The translations under genes and the position numbers were made by a program. DNA of 64,000 nt from Tessaracoccus defluvii. GTDB lineage: Bacteria; Actinomycetota; Actinomycetes; Propionibacteriales; Propionibacteriaceae. Shown piece by piece: positions 26,824-36,314 of this stretch; position 1 is the stretch's first letter; each line of letters opens with the position of its first letter. The stretch is taken from assembly GCF_014489575.1 (NCBI RefSeq), contig NZ_CP060789.1:2170001-2234000 (forward strand), written 5' to 3'. The notes below the pieces were generated by a model that was not told the origin of the DNA, made no database searches, and was given only the letters and a program-made list of their open reading frames with translations.

Positions 26824-28726
26824 GATCGCTCTGCCGGAGTTCCAGCGCGGGTACGTCTGGAACCGTGACCAAGTCCGCGGGCTCTTCACCTCGCTGTACC
26901 GCGGGTACCCGGTAGGCAGCTTCATGACGTGGTCGACAGCGGCAGAGACGACAGCGGCGCGGGGAGAGCCGACCGACCGGGACGGCACCATCAAGCTTCT
27001 GCTCGACGGCCAACAGCGTGCGACAACGCTGTACGGAGTGATCCGTGGGCGCGCACCACGCTTCTTCGAGGGCAACGACTCGACCTTCCTTGGCCTCTAT
27101 TTCAACGTCGTCGAGGAGACGTTCGAGTTCTACGCGCGACAGAAGATGCAGAACTCGGCTGAGTGGGTCTCGGTGCCCGACCTCTTTGCCAACCCGGGGA
27201 AGTACTACCAGCAAGTGTTGGCCCTCGATACTCCCGAAGCCCGCAACGGCCAGTACGTGACCCGTCTGGCGCAGGTCACAGGCATCGGTGACCGTGACAT
27301 GCACGTCGAGGAGGTGACCGGGGCCGACAAGACCATCGACGTCGTCGTGGACATCTTCAACCGGGTGAACTCGGGCGGGACCAAGCTCTCCAAGGGCGAC
27401 CTCGCGCTGGCCAAGATCTGCGCCAGTTGGCCCGAGGCACGACACCAGATGAATGAGCACCTGAGGTACTGGCGGGAACGCGGCTACGACTTCAGCCTGG
27501 ACTGGCTGCTCCGTGTCGTCAACGGGATCGTGACTGGAAAGGCACGGTTCACCGCTCTTGCCGACCGTCCCGTGCGCGAAGTGCAGACGGGGCTGGGGCT
27601 GGCCTTCACCTACGTGAATCAGTGGCTGAACGTCATCGCCGGACACCTCGGGCTTGACCACGCACGGGTGCTCTTCCCCTTCCCGCTCGTCGTACTCGCG
27701 CGACACATGCACAGGAACGGCGGTCGCCTGCCGGACGCGTCCGAACAGGCGCGGCTCCTCTACTGGTACATCCACACGGGCATGTGGGGCCGCTACGCGG
27801 CCTCGACCGAGACCTATCTCACGCAGGACCTGGAAGCCGTCGACGAGGCGGGCGTCGAGGGCTTGATCCGCCTACTGGAGCTCTCGCGCGGCGACCTGGC
27901 GGTGCGTCCTGAGGACTTCGCCGGCACAAGCATGGGTGCTCGGTTCTACCCGACGCTCTACATGCTGACCCGTGTCATGAAGGCCCGCGACTTCGGCACC
28001 GGCGTCCCCATTTCGAACGCGCTGTTGGGGAGGCTCAACGGTCTTCAGGTCCACCACATCTTCCCCAAGGCCAAGCTCTACGCGGCCGGCTACGCGCGGG
28101 GTCAGGTCAACGCCATCGCGAACTTCTGCCTGATCACTCAGGACACCAACCTGCAGGTGAGCGATGCCGATCCCGCGATCTACATGCCCGAGATCGAAGC
28201 TCGTGTTCCAGGCGCCCTGGCCAGTCAGTGGGTGCCAATGGAGGATCACCTGTGGCAGATCGACAACTACCCCGATTTCCTTGCTGCCCGCCGCGAGTTG
28301 CTCTCCACAGCCGCGAACTCCCTTCTGCAGAGATTGCGTTCGGGGCAGCTCGACCCTGCTCTAGTCGGCCCCGGACCGGTAGAGGGTAACTACCCGGTGG
28401 TCGTCGGCGACGATGACGCCGCCGATACCCGCAACCAGGAGATCGACGCTCTGGTCGAGTGGCTTACGACCCAGGGCTACGCGGAACCGGAGCGCGACCT
28501 TGAGATCGCGCACCCCGACACGGGGAGGGTGCTGTCCATCGCGGAGGCTGTGTGGCCACACGGGCTGCAAGAGGGGCTGGGCGAGAAGGTGGTCCTCGAA
28601 CTCGACGAAGACGACTTCGACGAGGACGCCTTGGCCGCGTTGGGCTACCGGGTCTTCACCTCGATTGCGGCCCTTCGCGAGTTCGTGGAGCGGTCGAGCA
28701 GCGAGGAGTCATCTGCTTCTCTCTGA
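26783..28726 (+). CDS. DUF262/DUF1524-type (GmrSD-like) restriction protein
   Basis: A 647-residue protein. The DUF262 (ParB/Srx-like nucleotide-using) domain has ALPEFQRGYVWNRDQV at 15-31, the LLLDGQQRATTLYG motif near 74 and IFNRVNSGGTKLSKGDLALAK near 190. A C-terminal HNH-like DUF1524 segment has LQVHHIFPKAKL near 425 and NAIANFCLITQDTN. In GmrSD (type IV) enzymes this combination uses NTP hydrolysis to cut modified, e.g. glucosylated, phage DNA. A further 110-residue C-terminal domain (residues 540-647) is not identified. Single gene, GTG start with GGGGGA ribosome site. Confidence 0.87.
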   Translation: MRVSTILDHIDDGGIALPEFQRGYVWNRDQVRGLFTSLYRGYPVGSFMTWSTAAETTAARGEPTDRDGTIKLLLDGQQRATTLYGVIRGRAPRFFEGNDSTFLGLYFNVVEETFEFYARQKMQNSAEWVSVPDLFANPGKYYQQVLALDTPEARNGQYVTRLAQVTGIGDRDMHVEEVTGADKTIDVVVDIFNRVNSGGTKLSKGDLALAKICASWPEARHQMNEHLRYWRERGYDFSLDWLLRVVNGIVTGKARFTALADRPVREVQTGLGLAFTYVNQWLNVIAGHLGLDHARVLFPFPLVVLARHMHRNGGRLPDASEQARLLYWYIHTGMWGRYAASTETYLTQDLEAVDEAGVEGLIRLLELSRGDLAVRPEDFAGTSMGARFYPTLYMLTRVMKARDFGTGVPISNALLGRLNGLQVHHIFPKAKLYAAGYARGQVNAIANFCLITQDTNLQVSDADPAIYMPEIEARVPGALASQWVPMEDHLWQIDNYPDFLAARRELLSTAANSLLQRLRSGQLDPALVGPGPVEGNYPVVVGDDDAADTRNQEIDALVEWLTTQGYAEPERDLEIAHPDTGRVLSIAEAVWPHGLQEGLGEKVVLELDEDDFDEDALAALGYRVFTSIAALREFVERSSSEESSASL

Positions 28727-28982
28727 GTTGCCCTGGGGCGGTGATCTCCATCGGTCCGTGGTGTCACGGCGACAGTCGAGCCGATCAACAACTCACCACC
28801 CTTGTCGAGTGCTGGGCTCACCAGGGGCCGGCCAAGGTGGCCCAGAAAAGCAAGCTCGTCACAGACGCCGTGAAGCTGCACTGGGTTGCCCAGTCCCTCA
28901 GCCCCGCCCCGGACCTGGGTTCCGCAGATGAGTTGCCGGCCTAGGCCGCCCAAATTGCGTGTTTGGCTAGGAGGAATGCGTG
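28727..28982. other. Intergenic stretch between the DUF262 gene and IS1634
   Basis: A frame open to 28944 encodes a protein-like piece (VAQKSKLVTDAVKLHWVAQSL) without a good start; possibly a gene tail. No other feature. Confidence 0.25.
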
Positions 28983-30882
28983 TTGGGGTGGTGACACGGC
29001 GTGTCACTAGGGGGCGCTGTGGCTAGGGGTGATGCTGGCCCGGGTCAGGTGGTGGGGGTGAGGTCGAGGATCCGCGGTGGTGGGGCGAGTTTCAGCTGGT
29101 CCAGGATCCGTTGTTGGGTGGGGGTGGGCTGTGTGGTCTGTTGGTAGGTGCCGGCGCTGCCGGTGAAGGTGCCGACGTGGAGTCGTTGCAGTTCGGCGCG
29201 GAGGTTGGTCCAGGTGTCGCCGCAGGTGGTTTCGATGATCCGGATCAGCAGCAGCGCGAGCCAGCACAAGATGATGTGGGCGCGGATCCGGTCCTCCAGT
29301 CGGTGGTACACCGGGCGGAGGTCGAGGATCTGTTTCATGTCCCGCCAGCCGCGTTCGACCTCGAGGAGTTGCTTGTAGCCGACGGCGATGTCTTCGGCGG
29401 TCAGGGTCGGGTCGTTGGAGCGGAGCAGGTACTTGCCGTCCAGCTTGGCTTCGGCGGCGATCGCTTTGGCGTCGACGCGCAGGAGGCCGCCGGGGGTGAC
29501 GCGCAGGTACCGGTTCAGGCCGGGTTTGGTGCTGATCACCCCGCGGAGTTCGGCCCGTTTGGTGTCGGTGAGCTTGTCGGACTCGGCGATCAGCCCACGC
29601 AGGTGCTCCACCAGATGGGTGCGCACGGTGGCGTCACGTTCGGCCGCTTCGGGGTTGTGGCACACCACGAACCGCTCGTGGTCGCTGATCTTGACTTCCT
29701 TGACCCGCAGGTTCCCGGCAACCTCCTGGTAACGCCCCGGCCGGGCGAGGGCGGCGTCGGCTTCACCGGTGCCGGAGCGGAGCTTCTCGCCCAGGATGTA
29801 GCCGCCGGCGCCGCGTTGCAGGTAGCGGCGGTTCTCCGCCGAGGTGAACCCGCGGTCAGCGACACACACCACCCGGGCCAGGCTCCAGTCCCGCAGGTCG
29901 TCCTTGACCTGGCGGATCAGGGCCGAGTCGGAGGTGTTGCCCGGCCAGCACCAGCACCTCACCGGGATCCCGTCCCGGGTGACCGCCATCCCGACCACCA
30001 CCTGGGGCAGGTCGTCGCGGTGGTCCTTCGACTTGCCCCACGTCCGGAACCCGGCCTGCTTCACCCCACCAGCCGGCGGCGCCACCTCGCCGTCAGCGGT
30101 TCGGTCAGCGGTGGCGTCGGGGGCGGGTTGGAGGGGGCGGCCGCTGTGGTCGCGCCACACGGGATCGTCAGCGGTCTCGGTGACGAAGTACGTCGAGGTG
30201 GTGTCGAAGAACAACAGGTCGACCTCCAGGTTCAACAGGTCCGCCACCTGGTGGTACACGTCCTTGGCGAGGGTGGCCTCCACCTCCAGCAGCCAGTCCA
30301 TCGCCCGGTAACACGCGTCGTCGGACACCTCCACCAGGCCGGGCAGGTGCACGTCGTGGTTCACCCAACTCGTGGCGGCCAGCTTCGAGGAGGGCGCCAA
30401 CGCCCGGTTCGCGACCAGGGCGAACAACACCCGTTCGGTGACCGGGTCCCGACGGGTGGCGCCCAGCAGGCCTCGCAGGGTCTTGGCCAACCCGAGCCGA
30501 TCCCATAGACCGTTCAACACGTACGCGCCACCCAATGGTCGGGACTGCGTGAACTCCAACCCCGGGGTCCCCGCACCGGGCAGCATCGCTTCGGAGCCCA
30601 GCACGCGCGTCAACGATCCGATCAGACGTTCGATCCCCGCACGGTCGACCTGGTCGGCGCGGCCGAAGTTGTACACCACCTTCATCTTCGACGACTTCGC
30701 CGCCGGGTCCCACTCGTTGTGGACCAGCTGAAGATAGCTCACCGCCGTGCCGTCCCGGTTCCGTCGCGTCGACGTCCGAACGAACATGTCACCAGCCCTC
30801 CACCATCAACACCGCTACACCCGAGCGCAGCCTACACCCAAATCGTGTCACTATGAGATTGCGCGTGTGTCACCACCCCAAA
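28983..30882 (-). mobile_element. IS1634-family insertion sequence
   Basis: The ends carry inverted repeats TTGGGGTGGTGACAC (28983-28997) and its complement at 30867-30881. The similarity extends a few bases outward with one indel (CGTGTT), so the exact ends may lie 3-4 bp further out. A clean target duplication could not be picked out. One full-length transposase gene is inside. Confidence 0.75.
29045..30787 (-). CDS. IS1634-family transposase
   Basis: A 580-residue DDE transposase. The N-terminus (SYLQLVHNEWDPAAKSSK) and the first acidic region (LLFFDTTSTYFVTE near residue 195) are typical of the family. Further landmarks are GMAVTRDGIPVRCWCWPGNTSD near 268, VCVADRGFTSAENRRYLQ near 305 (second Asp) and VERGWRDMKQILDLRPVYHR near 485 (catalytic Glu). 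Full length with no disruption, so the element may be active. Confidence 0.93.
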   Translation of the reverse strand: MFVRTSTRRNRDGTAVSYLQLVHNEWDPAAKSSKMKVVYNFGRADQVDRAGIERLIGSLTRVLGSEAMLPGAGTPGLEFTQSRPLGGAYVLNGLWDRLGLAKTLRGLLGATRRDPVTERVLFALVANRALAPSSKLAATSWVNHDVHLPGLVEVSDDACYRAMDWLLEVEATLAKDVYHQVADLLNLEVDLLFFDTTSTYFVTETADDPVWRDHSGRPLQPAPDATADRTADGEVAPPAGGVKQAGFRTWGKSKDHRDDLPQVVVGMAVTRDGIPVRCWCWPGNTSDSALIRQVKDDLRDWSLARVVCVADRGFTSAENRRYLQRGAGGYILGEKLRSGTGEADAALARPGRYQEVAGNLRVKEVKISDHERFVVCHNPEAAERDATVRTHLVEHLRGLIAESDKLTDTKRAELRGVISTKPGLNRYLRVTPGGLLRVDAKAIAAEAKLDGKYLLRSNDPTLTAEDIAVGYKQLLEVERGWRDMKQILDLRPVYHRLEDRIRAHIILCWLALLLIRIIETTCGDTWTNLRAELQRLHVGTFTGSAGTYQQTTQPTPTQQRILDQLKLAPPPRILDLTPTT

Positions 30883-30949
30883 CACGTCTGACAAGCCACA
30901 ACACCCACCCACGAGCACCAGAAACCCGATTAGCTGCGGAACGCAGGTC

Positions 30950-31354
30950 GTGGCCCACACCGCTGTGAGGGGCACGTCGGCTGCTGAGCCGCCTCGGATC
31001 AGGTGGCCGATCAGCGGGTTCCGGATGACGGTTCCTGTGACGGCCGTGCTGCTTGTCCTGGTGCTCGGGGCCGCGGTCTCGCTGTCCCAGCCCTTGGTGT
31101 TGTTGGGTGCCATCCCGCTGATCGGCAATGCGTGGTGGCAGAGTGACGGCGCATTGCTGATGCTGCAGCCAGCGGTGATCGAGGAAGGCCAGTTGTTGCC
31201 ATCGCAGGTGATGGCGCGGATCCGGGCCGAGGCGGAGTTGGCTGGTCCGTCGCCGCTGGATCGGGTCGACGTCGTGAAGGCTGCCTACGGTCGGCTTCTG
31301 GGTGACATCGTGTATCGGATCGAGAACTCTCACGCGGTGTGGGCTGCGGGATGA
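30950..31354 (+). pseudogene. Membrane protein fragment, cut by the IS3 element
   Basis: An open frame with one clear hydrophobic segment (VTAVLLVLVLGAAVSL, LVLLGAIPLIG) and a soluble part (DRVDVVKAAYGRLLGDIVYRIENS). The frame runs into the left end of the IS3 element at 31351, so the C-terminus is lost. The N-terminus may also be cut by the IS1634 insertion. No family recognised. Confidence 0.45.
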
Positions 31355-31380
31355 AATCCGGACCGCTTGATATTCATGTT

Positions 31381-32265
31381 TCAGGCTGCCTTGTTGGTTT
31401 CGTACCAGTCCTGCTCTGCTTCGTTCGGGGTACGATATTGAAGCGCGGAATGCAACCGTTTCTGATTGTAACGCAACTCGATGTAGCGTGCAATATCCCG
31501 GATAGCATGCCGCCGAGTCGGATACACGGTCCGATGAACCCGCTCCACTTTCAAGGTCGCATTGAACGACTCCGCCCACGCATTGTCATAGCAGATACCA
31601 GTCCGTCCGACCGACCGAACAATCCCAGCCGCGCGCGTGAACTCGGCAAACTCGGCCGACATGTATTGAGTCCCGCGATCCGAATGGAAAATCGTCTCCC
31701 CGCTGCGGATATGGCCATTACTGATCGCCATGGCCAGGGCGTCGGTGACCAGCTCGGTTCGCATGTGCTCGGCCATCGCGTACCCGACGACCTTCTTCGT
31801 GCAGCAGTCCAGCACGGTGGCCAGATACACCCACCCCTGCCAGGTCGGAATGTAGGTGATGTCGCCGACCAGCTTGAGCCCGGGCTCGTCGGCGGTGAAG
31901 TCCCTGTTGACCAGATCCGGCAGATCCTTCGCGTCAGCCGGGATCGTGGTCCTGGGCCCGCTGCGGCGCGGCTGACAAGCCACCAAGCCGCGCTCGGCCA
32001 TGATCGCACGCACCGTCTGCGGGTCACACGGCCTCCCGGCCCGCACCAAGGCGGCATGGATCCGTCGGTAGCCGTAGGTGGCGTCGGAGTCGGCGAACAG
32101 GACCTCGATGATGTCGCCGAGCTCGTCGCGCCACCGCTGGGTCACCGAGACCGGCCGGTTGAGCCACTCGTAGTAGCCGGCCCTCGACACCCTCGCCCAC
32201 CGACACATGCTCCGGATCGAGTAGTTGCCTTCTTCGCTGTTGATGAACGCGTACTTCGCGGTCAC
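31381..32265 (-). CDS. IS3-family transposase OrfB (DDE integrase)
   Basis: A 294-residue protein: an HTH_21 region (YGYRRIHAALVRAG), then the rve core with the first Asp in VGDITYIPT near residue 138, the second in FHSDRGTQYMS near 198 and Glu in AWAESFNATLKVE near 237. It overlaps OrfA by 4 bp, so programmed -1 frameshifting or coupling would give OrfAB. Intact. Confidence 0.95.
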   Translation of the reverse strand: MTAKYAFINSEEGNYSIRSMCRWARVSRAGYYEWLNRPVSVTQRWRDELGDIIEVLFADSDATYGYRRIHAALVRAGRPCDPQTVRAIMAERGLVACQPRRSGPRTTIPADAKDLPDLVNRDFTADEPGLKLVGDITYIPTWQGWVYLATVLDCCTKKVVGYAMAEHMRTELVTDALAMAISNGHIRSGETIFHSDRGTQYMSAEFAEFTRAAGIVRSVGRTGICYDNAWAESFNATLKVERVHRTVYPTRRHAIRDIARYIELRYNQKRLHSALQYRTPNEAEQDWYETNKAA

Positions 32266-32546
32266 CGGAACTCTTTGGCGAAGAAGGCCGCCGCTTTTCC
32301 CAGGAACTCCCGCTCGGCCTTCAACTCACGGACCTCCTTACGCAACCGTGCCAGTTCTGCACGCTCCGGTTCGCTGATCTCCGGTAACTCATCCGGGTGG
32401 TCCCGCCGATACGCATTCACCCAATTCCTGAGTGTTTCCGAGCCGATACCATGATCACGCGCGACCTCGGCAACAGTCCGCGACGACTCAATCACCGCAC
32501 GAACCGCTTCCGCCTTGAATTCCGGGCTGAACTTCTTCCGGGTCAT
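32262..32546 (-). CDS. IS3-family transposase OrfA (HTH protein)
   Basis: A 94-residue HTH_Tnp_1 protein: KKFSPEFKAEAVRAVIE at the N-terminus, the helix-turn-helix TVAEVARDHGIGSETLRNWV, and a leucine-zipper-like coiled coil (ELARLRKEVRELKAEREFL). It forms the DNA-binding half of the OrfAB transposase. Confidence 0.95.
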   Translation of the reverse strand: MTRKKFSPEFKAEAVRAVIESSRTVAEVARDHGIGSETLRNWVNAYRRDHPDELPEISEPERAELARLRKEVRELKAEREFLGKAAAFFAKEFR

Positions 32547-32800
32547 TCGATCCCTTCCATTTCTCCCACGGATTCTACCGGTGGCGGCTCTTGGTCCGGA
32601 AACAATCCCTCACTTCAGTGTCGATCCTGCGCTCACAAGATCGAGATCGTCGGCTGACCCCCTCTGTCCCCGCGACAGCCCTGCCCCCACGCCGAGTGCG
32701 GCTGATGCCGGACGTCGCCGCTAACGTCGTTGGCTGGCCCGCACACGAGCACGTTCCGTCAGAGTGCCGTCGGTCGACGCAACGCCGCGGCGTGCGGGCG

Positions 32801-33146
32801 TCAGCCCTTGACGGCGCCGGCAGCCAGTCCGGATTGCCAGGAGCGCTGCAGTGTCAGGAACAGGGCCACGATCGGCAGGACGCCCAGGAGGGAGCCAAGC
32901 ATGACGGCACCCTTGACCGGCGCGAAGTAGCTCATCATGCCGTACAGCCCGAGCGTCACGGGTTTGAGTTCCGGGGTCGAGACCATCATCAGCGGCAGCA
33001 TGAAGTTGTTCCACGTCGCGACGAAGATGAACAGGAAGATCGTCACCATTGCGGGCGCCAGTAGCCGCAGCACGATGGTGACGAAGATCCGCGCCTCGCT
33101 CGCACCGTCGATGCGCGCCGATTCCAGCAGCTCGTCCGGGACAGAG
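32801..33146 (-). pseudogene. C-terminal fragment of a carbohydrate ABC-transporter permease (MalG-type)
   Basis: The frame from 33146 leftward gives the permease EAA loop (ESARIDGASEARIFVTIVLRLL), then two hydrophobic segments and the typical end (QRSWQSGLAAGAVKG). About 150 N-terminal residues are missing. At 33146 the sequence switches abruptly to a truncated helicase gene, so this is a recombination junction. It cannot form a working permease. Confidence 0.8.
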
Positions 33147-34421
33147 GTGCGCCAGGGCCTCGGCGTTCAGAGACTGTACGGACGCGAACACATGCTTCCA
33201 GTGAGCGGGCCGGTACCCGGCGACGAGCAGCTCACCGAATCCGCCGTCGGCCAGCACCTCGCGATAGGTGCGCAGGCTCTGTTCGAGAATCTCGCGGCGA
33301 TGCGCCACGAAGAGCAGGCTGGGCCGCGATCCGCGGGCGGCGGCGAGCCGCTGGTAGTCCAACGCGGCCACCACCGTCTTACCTGTGCCGGTGGCCGCGA
33401 CGACGAGGTTGCGGTGGCGGTCGTGCACCTCGCGCTCGACCTCCAACGCCTCCAGCATCCGATCCTGGTGCGGCCACGGGCGGACCTCGAGCCCCGAGAC
33501 GGTCAGCGCGGCGGTTTGGCGGGACCTCCCCGACGCCTCGGCTAGGGCGCGCTCGAGCCGCTCACCGTCGGCGAGGGTGTAGGGCTCGAAGGCCGGGTCG
33601 TTCCAATAGCTGTCGAACGTGGCGGTGAACTTGCGGAGGAGGTCAGGGGTGGACGTGGCGGTCAGCCGCACGTTCCACTCGACGCCGTCCAGCATCGCCG
33701 TGCTGGTGAGGTTGGAGGAGCCCACGTAGGCGGTGTCGAAGCCGGTGTTGCGGTAGAAGCGCCAGGCCTTGGCGTGCAGCCTGGTGCGGGAAGTCTCGTA
33801 GCTGACCCGAACATCGGCCCCGAACTGCTCGATGAGACGGTCCAACGCAGCTCGCTCCGTGGAGCCCAGGTAGGTGGAGGTAATCACCCTGAAGGGAATC
33901 CCGCGCTCCCGGATGCTGACCAGCTGCTTCTCCAGCGTGCGGATGCCGTACCACTTGATGAACGCGCAGAGCAGTTCCACCCGGTCTGCCGAGCCGAGCT
34001 CCGAGGCGATCTCGCTGCCCATCGTCGGCTCGCCCCGCGCGTTGGTGAGGAGGGCCGGCTGGGAGAGGGGAGTCTCCGGCGCGCCGAGGTAGCGGGCGGC
34101 GTGCCCCGGCGCCGCAGGGGCGAGCAGCGACAGGAGCCGGGCGGGCTCGCCGTCGACGCCCTCATCCTCAGCGTCCAGGCCTACGAGCATCCGCTCCACC
34201 GCCTCGCGGCGGGTTGATTCGCTCATCGACGCGAAGGCGCTCCTGGCCACTCGTCTCACGTGCTCGGCGAGCACCTCGGGCAACTCCGCCGGTTCGACGG
34301 AGGCCGTGGTGGGGTGGAGGGTAGAGAGTGCGATGTCGCGGCGGAGCGCCCGCGTGATCAGCGCATCGTAGAAGCCCTCCGGCACGTCGCTGCTGCTCAC
34401 GGGCCCAGCATTGCAGCTCAC
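33147..34421 (-). pseudogene. PLD-nuclease/DEAD helicase (DUF3427-type), C-terminally truncated
   Basis: Starts at 34421. The N-terminal 300 residues hold a phospholipase-D-like HKD domain (TRLHAKAWRFYRNTGF, YVGSSNLTSTAM). A helicase domain follows with VVAATGTGKTVVAALDYQRL near 345 and FVAHRREILEQSLRTYRE. The gene breaks off at VQSLNAEAL, before the DEAH box, where it meets the ABC-permease remnant. Intact relatives exceed 900 residues and are seen in defence islands. The remaining frame reads on out of register to 32721. Confidence 0.8.
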
Positions 34422-34450
34422 CCCGACGAGAAGGATGCCGCCTCGCCTTG

Positions 34451-34935
34451 TCAGCCCGGTTCCGCCGGGAGATCGAGGTGCATGTCGAAGTTCGGGACCC
34501 GGACGCCCCGCGTCCAGTTGTCCGGGTTCTCGCGGTCAATGACGAAGCCGAGCCGCTCGAAGGCCGGCCTCGCCGTCCTGCTCGCGTGAGTCACCACGCG
34601 GGTCAGACCCCGCCGTCGGGCCTCCCCAGGACCGCCTCGACAAGCAGCCTCGCCACTCCCTGCCCGCCGACGTCCGGGTGGACGAACAGCATGTCCAGCA
34701 CCCCGTCGTCGGTGAGGTCGCTGAACCCCACCACCCGATCCCCATCAACAGCCACCAGCGTCCAGGCCGCCGCCCGCCGTCGGCCCCAGGCCTCGAGGTT
34801 CACCTCGTCGGGCGACCAGGCCTCCAGCTGCTCAGGCGTGTAGTCCATGGCGCCCGTCACGCGCACCGCCGCGTGGAAGACCTGCCAGGTGGGCTCGGCG
34901 TCGGTGTCGCGGTAAGGACGAAGCGTGACGGGCAT
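34451..34935 (-). pseudogene. GNAT acetyltransferase, one apparent frameshift
   Basis: Restored, it is a 161-residue GNAT: MPVTLRPYRDTDAEPTW, VAVDGDRVVGFSDLTDDGVLDMLFVHPDVGGQGVARLLVEAV (acetyl-CoA loop G-Q-G-V-A), then after the shift THASRTARPAFERLGFVIDREN and the end FDMHLDLPAEPG. The shift is at the C4 run 34624-34627 and needs one extra G on the coding strand. Substrate unknown. Confidence 0.75.
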
Positions 34936-35020
34936 CCGGCAACGCTACCTTCGAGGTCACCCGCACAGCCCACATGCGCGACACTCACAGGCATGTCAAT
35001 GGGTCTCGCCACGGCTGACC

Positions 35021-35032
35021 GTTACATGTAAC
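35021..35032. promoter_or_regulatory. Palindromic operator in front of mazEF-like genes
   Basis: GTTACATGTAAC is a perfect 12-bp palindrome 8 bp before the antitoxin ATG. Position and symmetry suggest the MazE/MazEF autorepression site. Confidence 0.55.
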
Positions 35033-35040
35033 CTACTGGT

Positions 35041-35247
35041 ATGGCCGTCAGCGATCGAGTGGGGCAACATCGCCACCGGATGCGAGCACGGGGCTACCGC
35101 CCGGTGCAGATCTGGGTGCCCGACGTGCGCACCGAGCAGTTCGCGCGCGAGGCTGGTCACCAGGCGGCGCTCGTCGCGCAGAACGACCGTGAAGGAGATG
35201 ACCAGGACTTCATCGAGGCCGTGACGGTGGGCTGGGACGAGGAATGA
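35041..35247 (+). CDS. MazE-type antitoxin (DUF3018)
   Basis: A 68-residue protein with the DUF3018 pattern: RMRARGYRPVQIWVPDVRTEQFAREA, then an acidic tail (DREGDDQDFIEAVTVGWDEE). These small proteins pair with MazF/PemK toxins. Overlaps the toxin start by 4 bp (ATGA). Confidence 0.9.
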   Translation: MAVSDRVGQHRHRMRARGYRPVQIWVPDVRTEQFAREAGHQAALVAQNDREGDDQDFIEAVTVGWDEE

Positions 35248-35570
35248 GGCGAGCAGAGGTGTGGACCGTGGCGGGCGGGATCTCTGCCTCCAAACCTCGT
35301 CCGGCCATAATCGTCCAAGACGATGTCTTCGAACTCACAGATTCAATCACCGTCGCTCCCCTGACGACGACCCTGGTCGATGCGCCCCTCCTTCGCCTCC
35401 GGGTCCCAGCGGGCGGTCTCACCGGCCTTGCTCAGGACAGCGACGTGATGGTGGACAAGCTGACGACTGTGCGACGCAGCAATGTGCAGGTCAGGATCGG
35501 GCGCCTCTCAAGGCAGCAGATGGTCGAGTTGGAGCGCCTCCTGATGACATTCCTTGGGATGGCCCGATAG
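35244..35570 (+). CDS. MazF/PemK-family mRNA interferase toxin
   Basis: A 108-residue PemK/MazF protein: RRAEVWTVAGG, SKPRPAIIVQDDVF, SITVAPLTTT and the C-terminal VDKLTTVRRSNV with the conserved Lys-Leu-Thr core, ending in VELERLLMTFLGMAR. MazF cuts mRNA at short motifs. Directly coupled to the antitoxin gene. Confidence 0.92.
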   Translation: MRRAEVWTVAGGISASKPRPAIIVQDDVFELTDSITVAPLTTTLVDAPLLRLRVPAGGLTGLAQDSDVMVDKLTTVRRSNVQVRIGRLSRQQMVELERLLMTFLGMAR

Positions 35571-35664
35571 GTCAAGTTTCGTCACATGCCACAGCGACGA
35601 GCCACCAACCGCCGCTCCGCGAACCTACCGACGGCAGACTCTCTGTCCACAGCCAAGGAGCGAG

Positions 35665-36132
35665 ATGACATCAGACGAGGACCCCGGCACCCACACGCCG
35701 GTCACCTTCGAGACCTGCTTCCACGTCGAGGGGCCGTTCTACCACGGCACGAAGTCGGCGGTGGAGGTCGGCACCGAGCTCGTTCCCGGCCATGGCTCGA
35801 ACTTCCACGCGGCGCGAGTGTCGAACCACATCTACTTCTCGGCGCTGGTGGAGACAGCCGTGTGGGGAGCGGAGCTGGCTACCGCTCTGGCCAGCAGTGA
35901 GGAGCGCGGTCACGTGTATGTGGTGCAGCCCACGGGCCCGTTCGAGGACGACCCCAACGTGACCGACAAGCGGTTCCCGGGCAACCCCACGAGGTCATAC
36001 CGGACCCGGCATCCGCTGCGCGTCGTCGCGGAGCTTGAGGACTGGGAGGGTCACGACCCGGCAGTGTTGAAGGGAATGCTGGACCACCTCGCGCAGCTCC
36101 GCGAGCAGGGCCTCGACGTCATCGAGGACTAG
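35665..36132 (+). CDS. arr: NAD+-rifampin ADP-ribosyltransferase (Arr)
   Basis: A 155-residue enzyme that inactivates rifampin by ADP-ribosylation at its C23 hydroxyl. The family pattern is plain: GPFYHGTKSAVEVGTELVPGHGSNF with the conserved His and Gly, NHIYFSALVETAVWGAELA, HVYVVQPTGPFEDDPN, FPGNPTRSYRTRHPLRVV and the end DWEGHDPAVLKGMLDHL. Length equals that of the family. ATG 35665 has an AAGGAGCGAG ribosome site. Single gene, likely part of the accessory load of this region rather than recent plasmid DNA, since its composition matches its neighbours. Confidence 0.93.
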   Translation: MTSDEDPGTHTPVTFETCFHVEGPFYHGTKSAVEVGTELVPGHGSNFHAARVSNHIYFSALVETAVWGAELATALASSEERGHVYVVQPTGPFEDDPNVTDKRFPGNPTRSYRTRHPLRVVAELEDWEGHDPAVLKGMLDHLAQLREQGLDVIED

Positions 36133-36228
36133 CTGCTGGGAGCGGGGAATCGACCCCTGGGGTCATCGGTGGGGGATCTCGAAGGATCGTCGCGCACGCC
36201 ACAAACAGGTCGCGCTGAACCTCACGCC

Positions 36229-36295
36229 ACGACCCTTCGAGACGCGCCGCGCCGCTACGCGGACGACGCTCCTCAGGGAGCGAGTAGGTGGTCGA
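36229..36295. repeat. Dispersed CTTCGAG...CTCAGGGAGCGA repeat, copy 1
   Basis: Contains CCCTTCGAGACGCG, GCCGCTACGCGG and CTCCTCAGGGAGCGAGTAGG. The GCCGCTACGCGG block and the CTCAGG..GCGAG block recur at 40914-41050. Such intergenic repeats are common in actinobacterial genomes. Confidence 0.5.
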
Positions 36296-36314
36296 GACAG
36301 GCGGCCGGGTGGCC

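Larger units (their letters stand above)
31351..32604 (-). mobile_element. IS3-family insertion sequence
   Basis: The left end TGAAATCCGGACC and right end GGTCCGGAAACA form imperfect inverted repeats with the family's terminal TG...CA. Two overlapping genes (OrfA, OrfB) fill the element. No clear target duplication is visible at the flanks. Confidence 0.8.
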
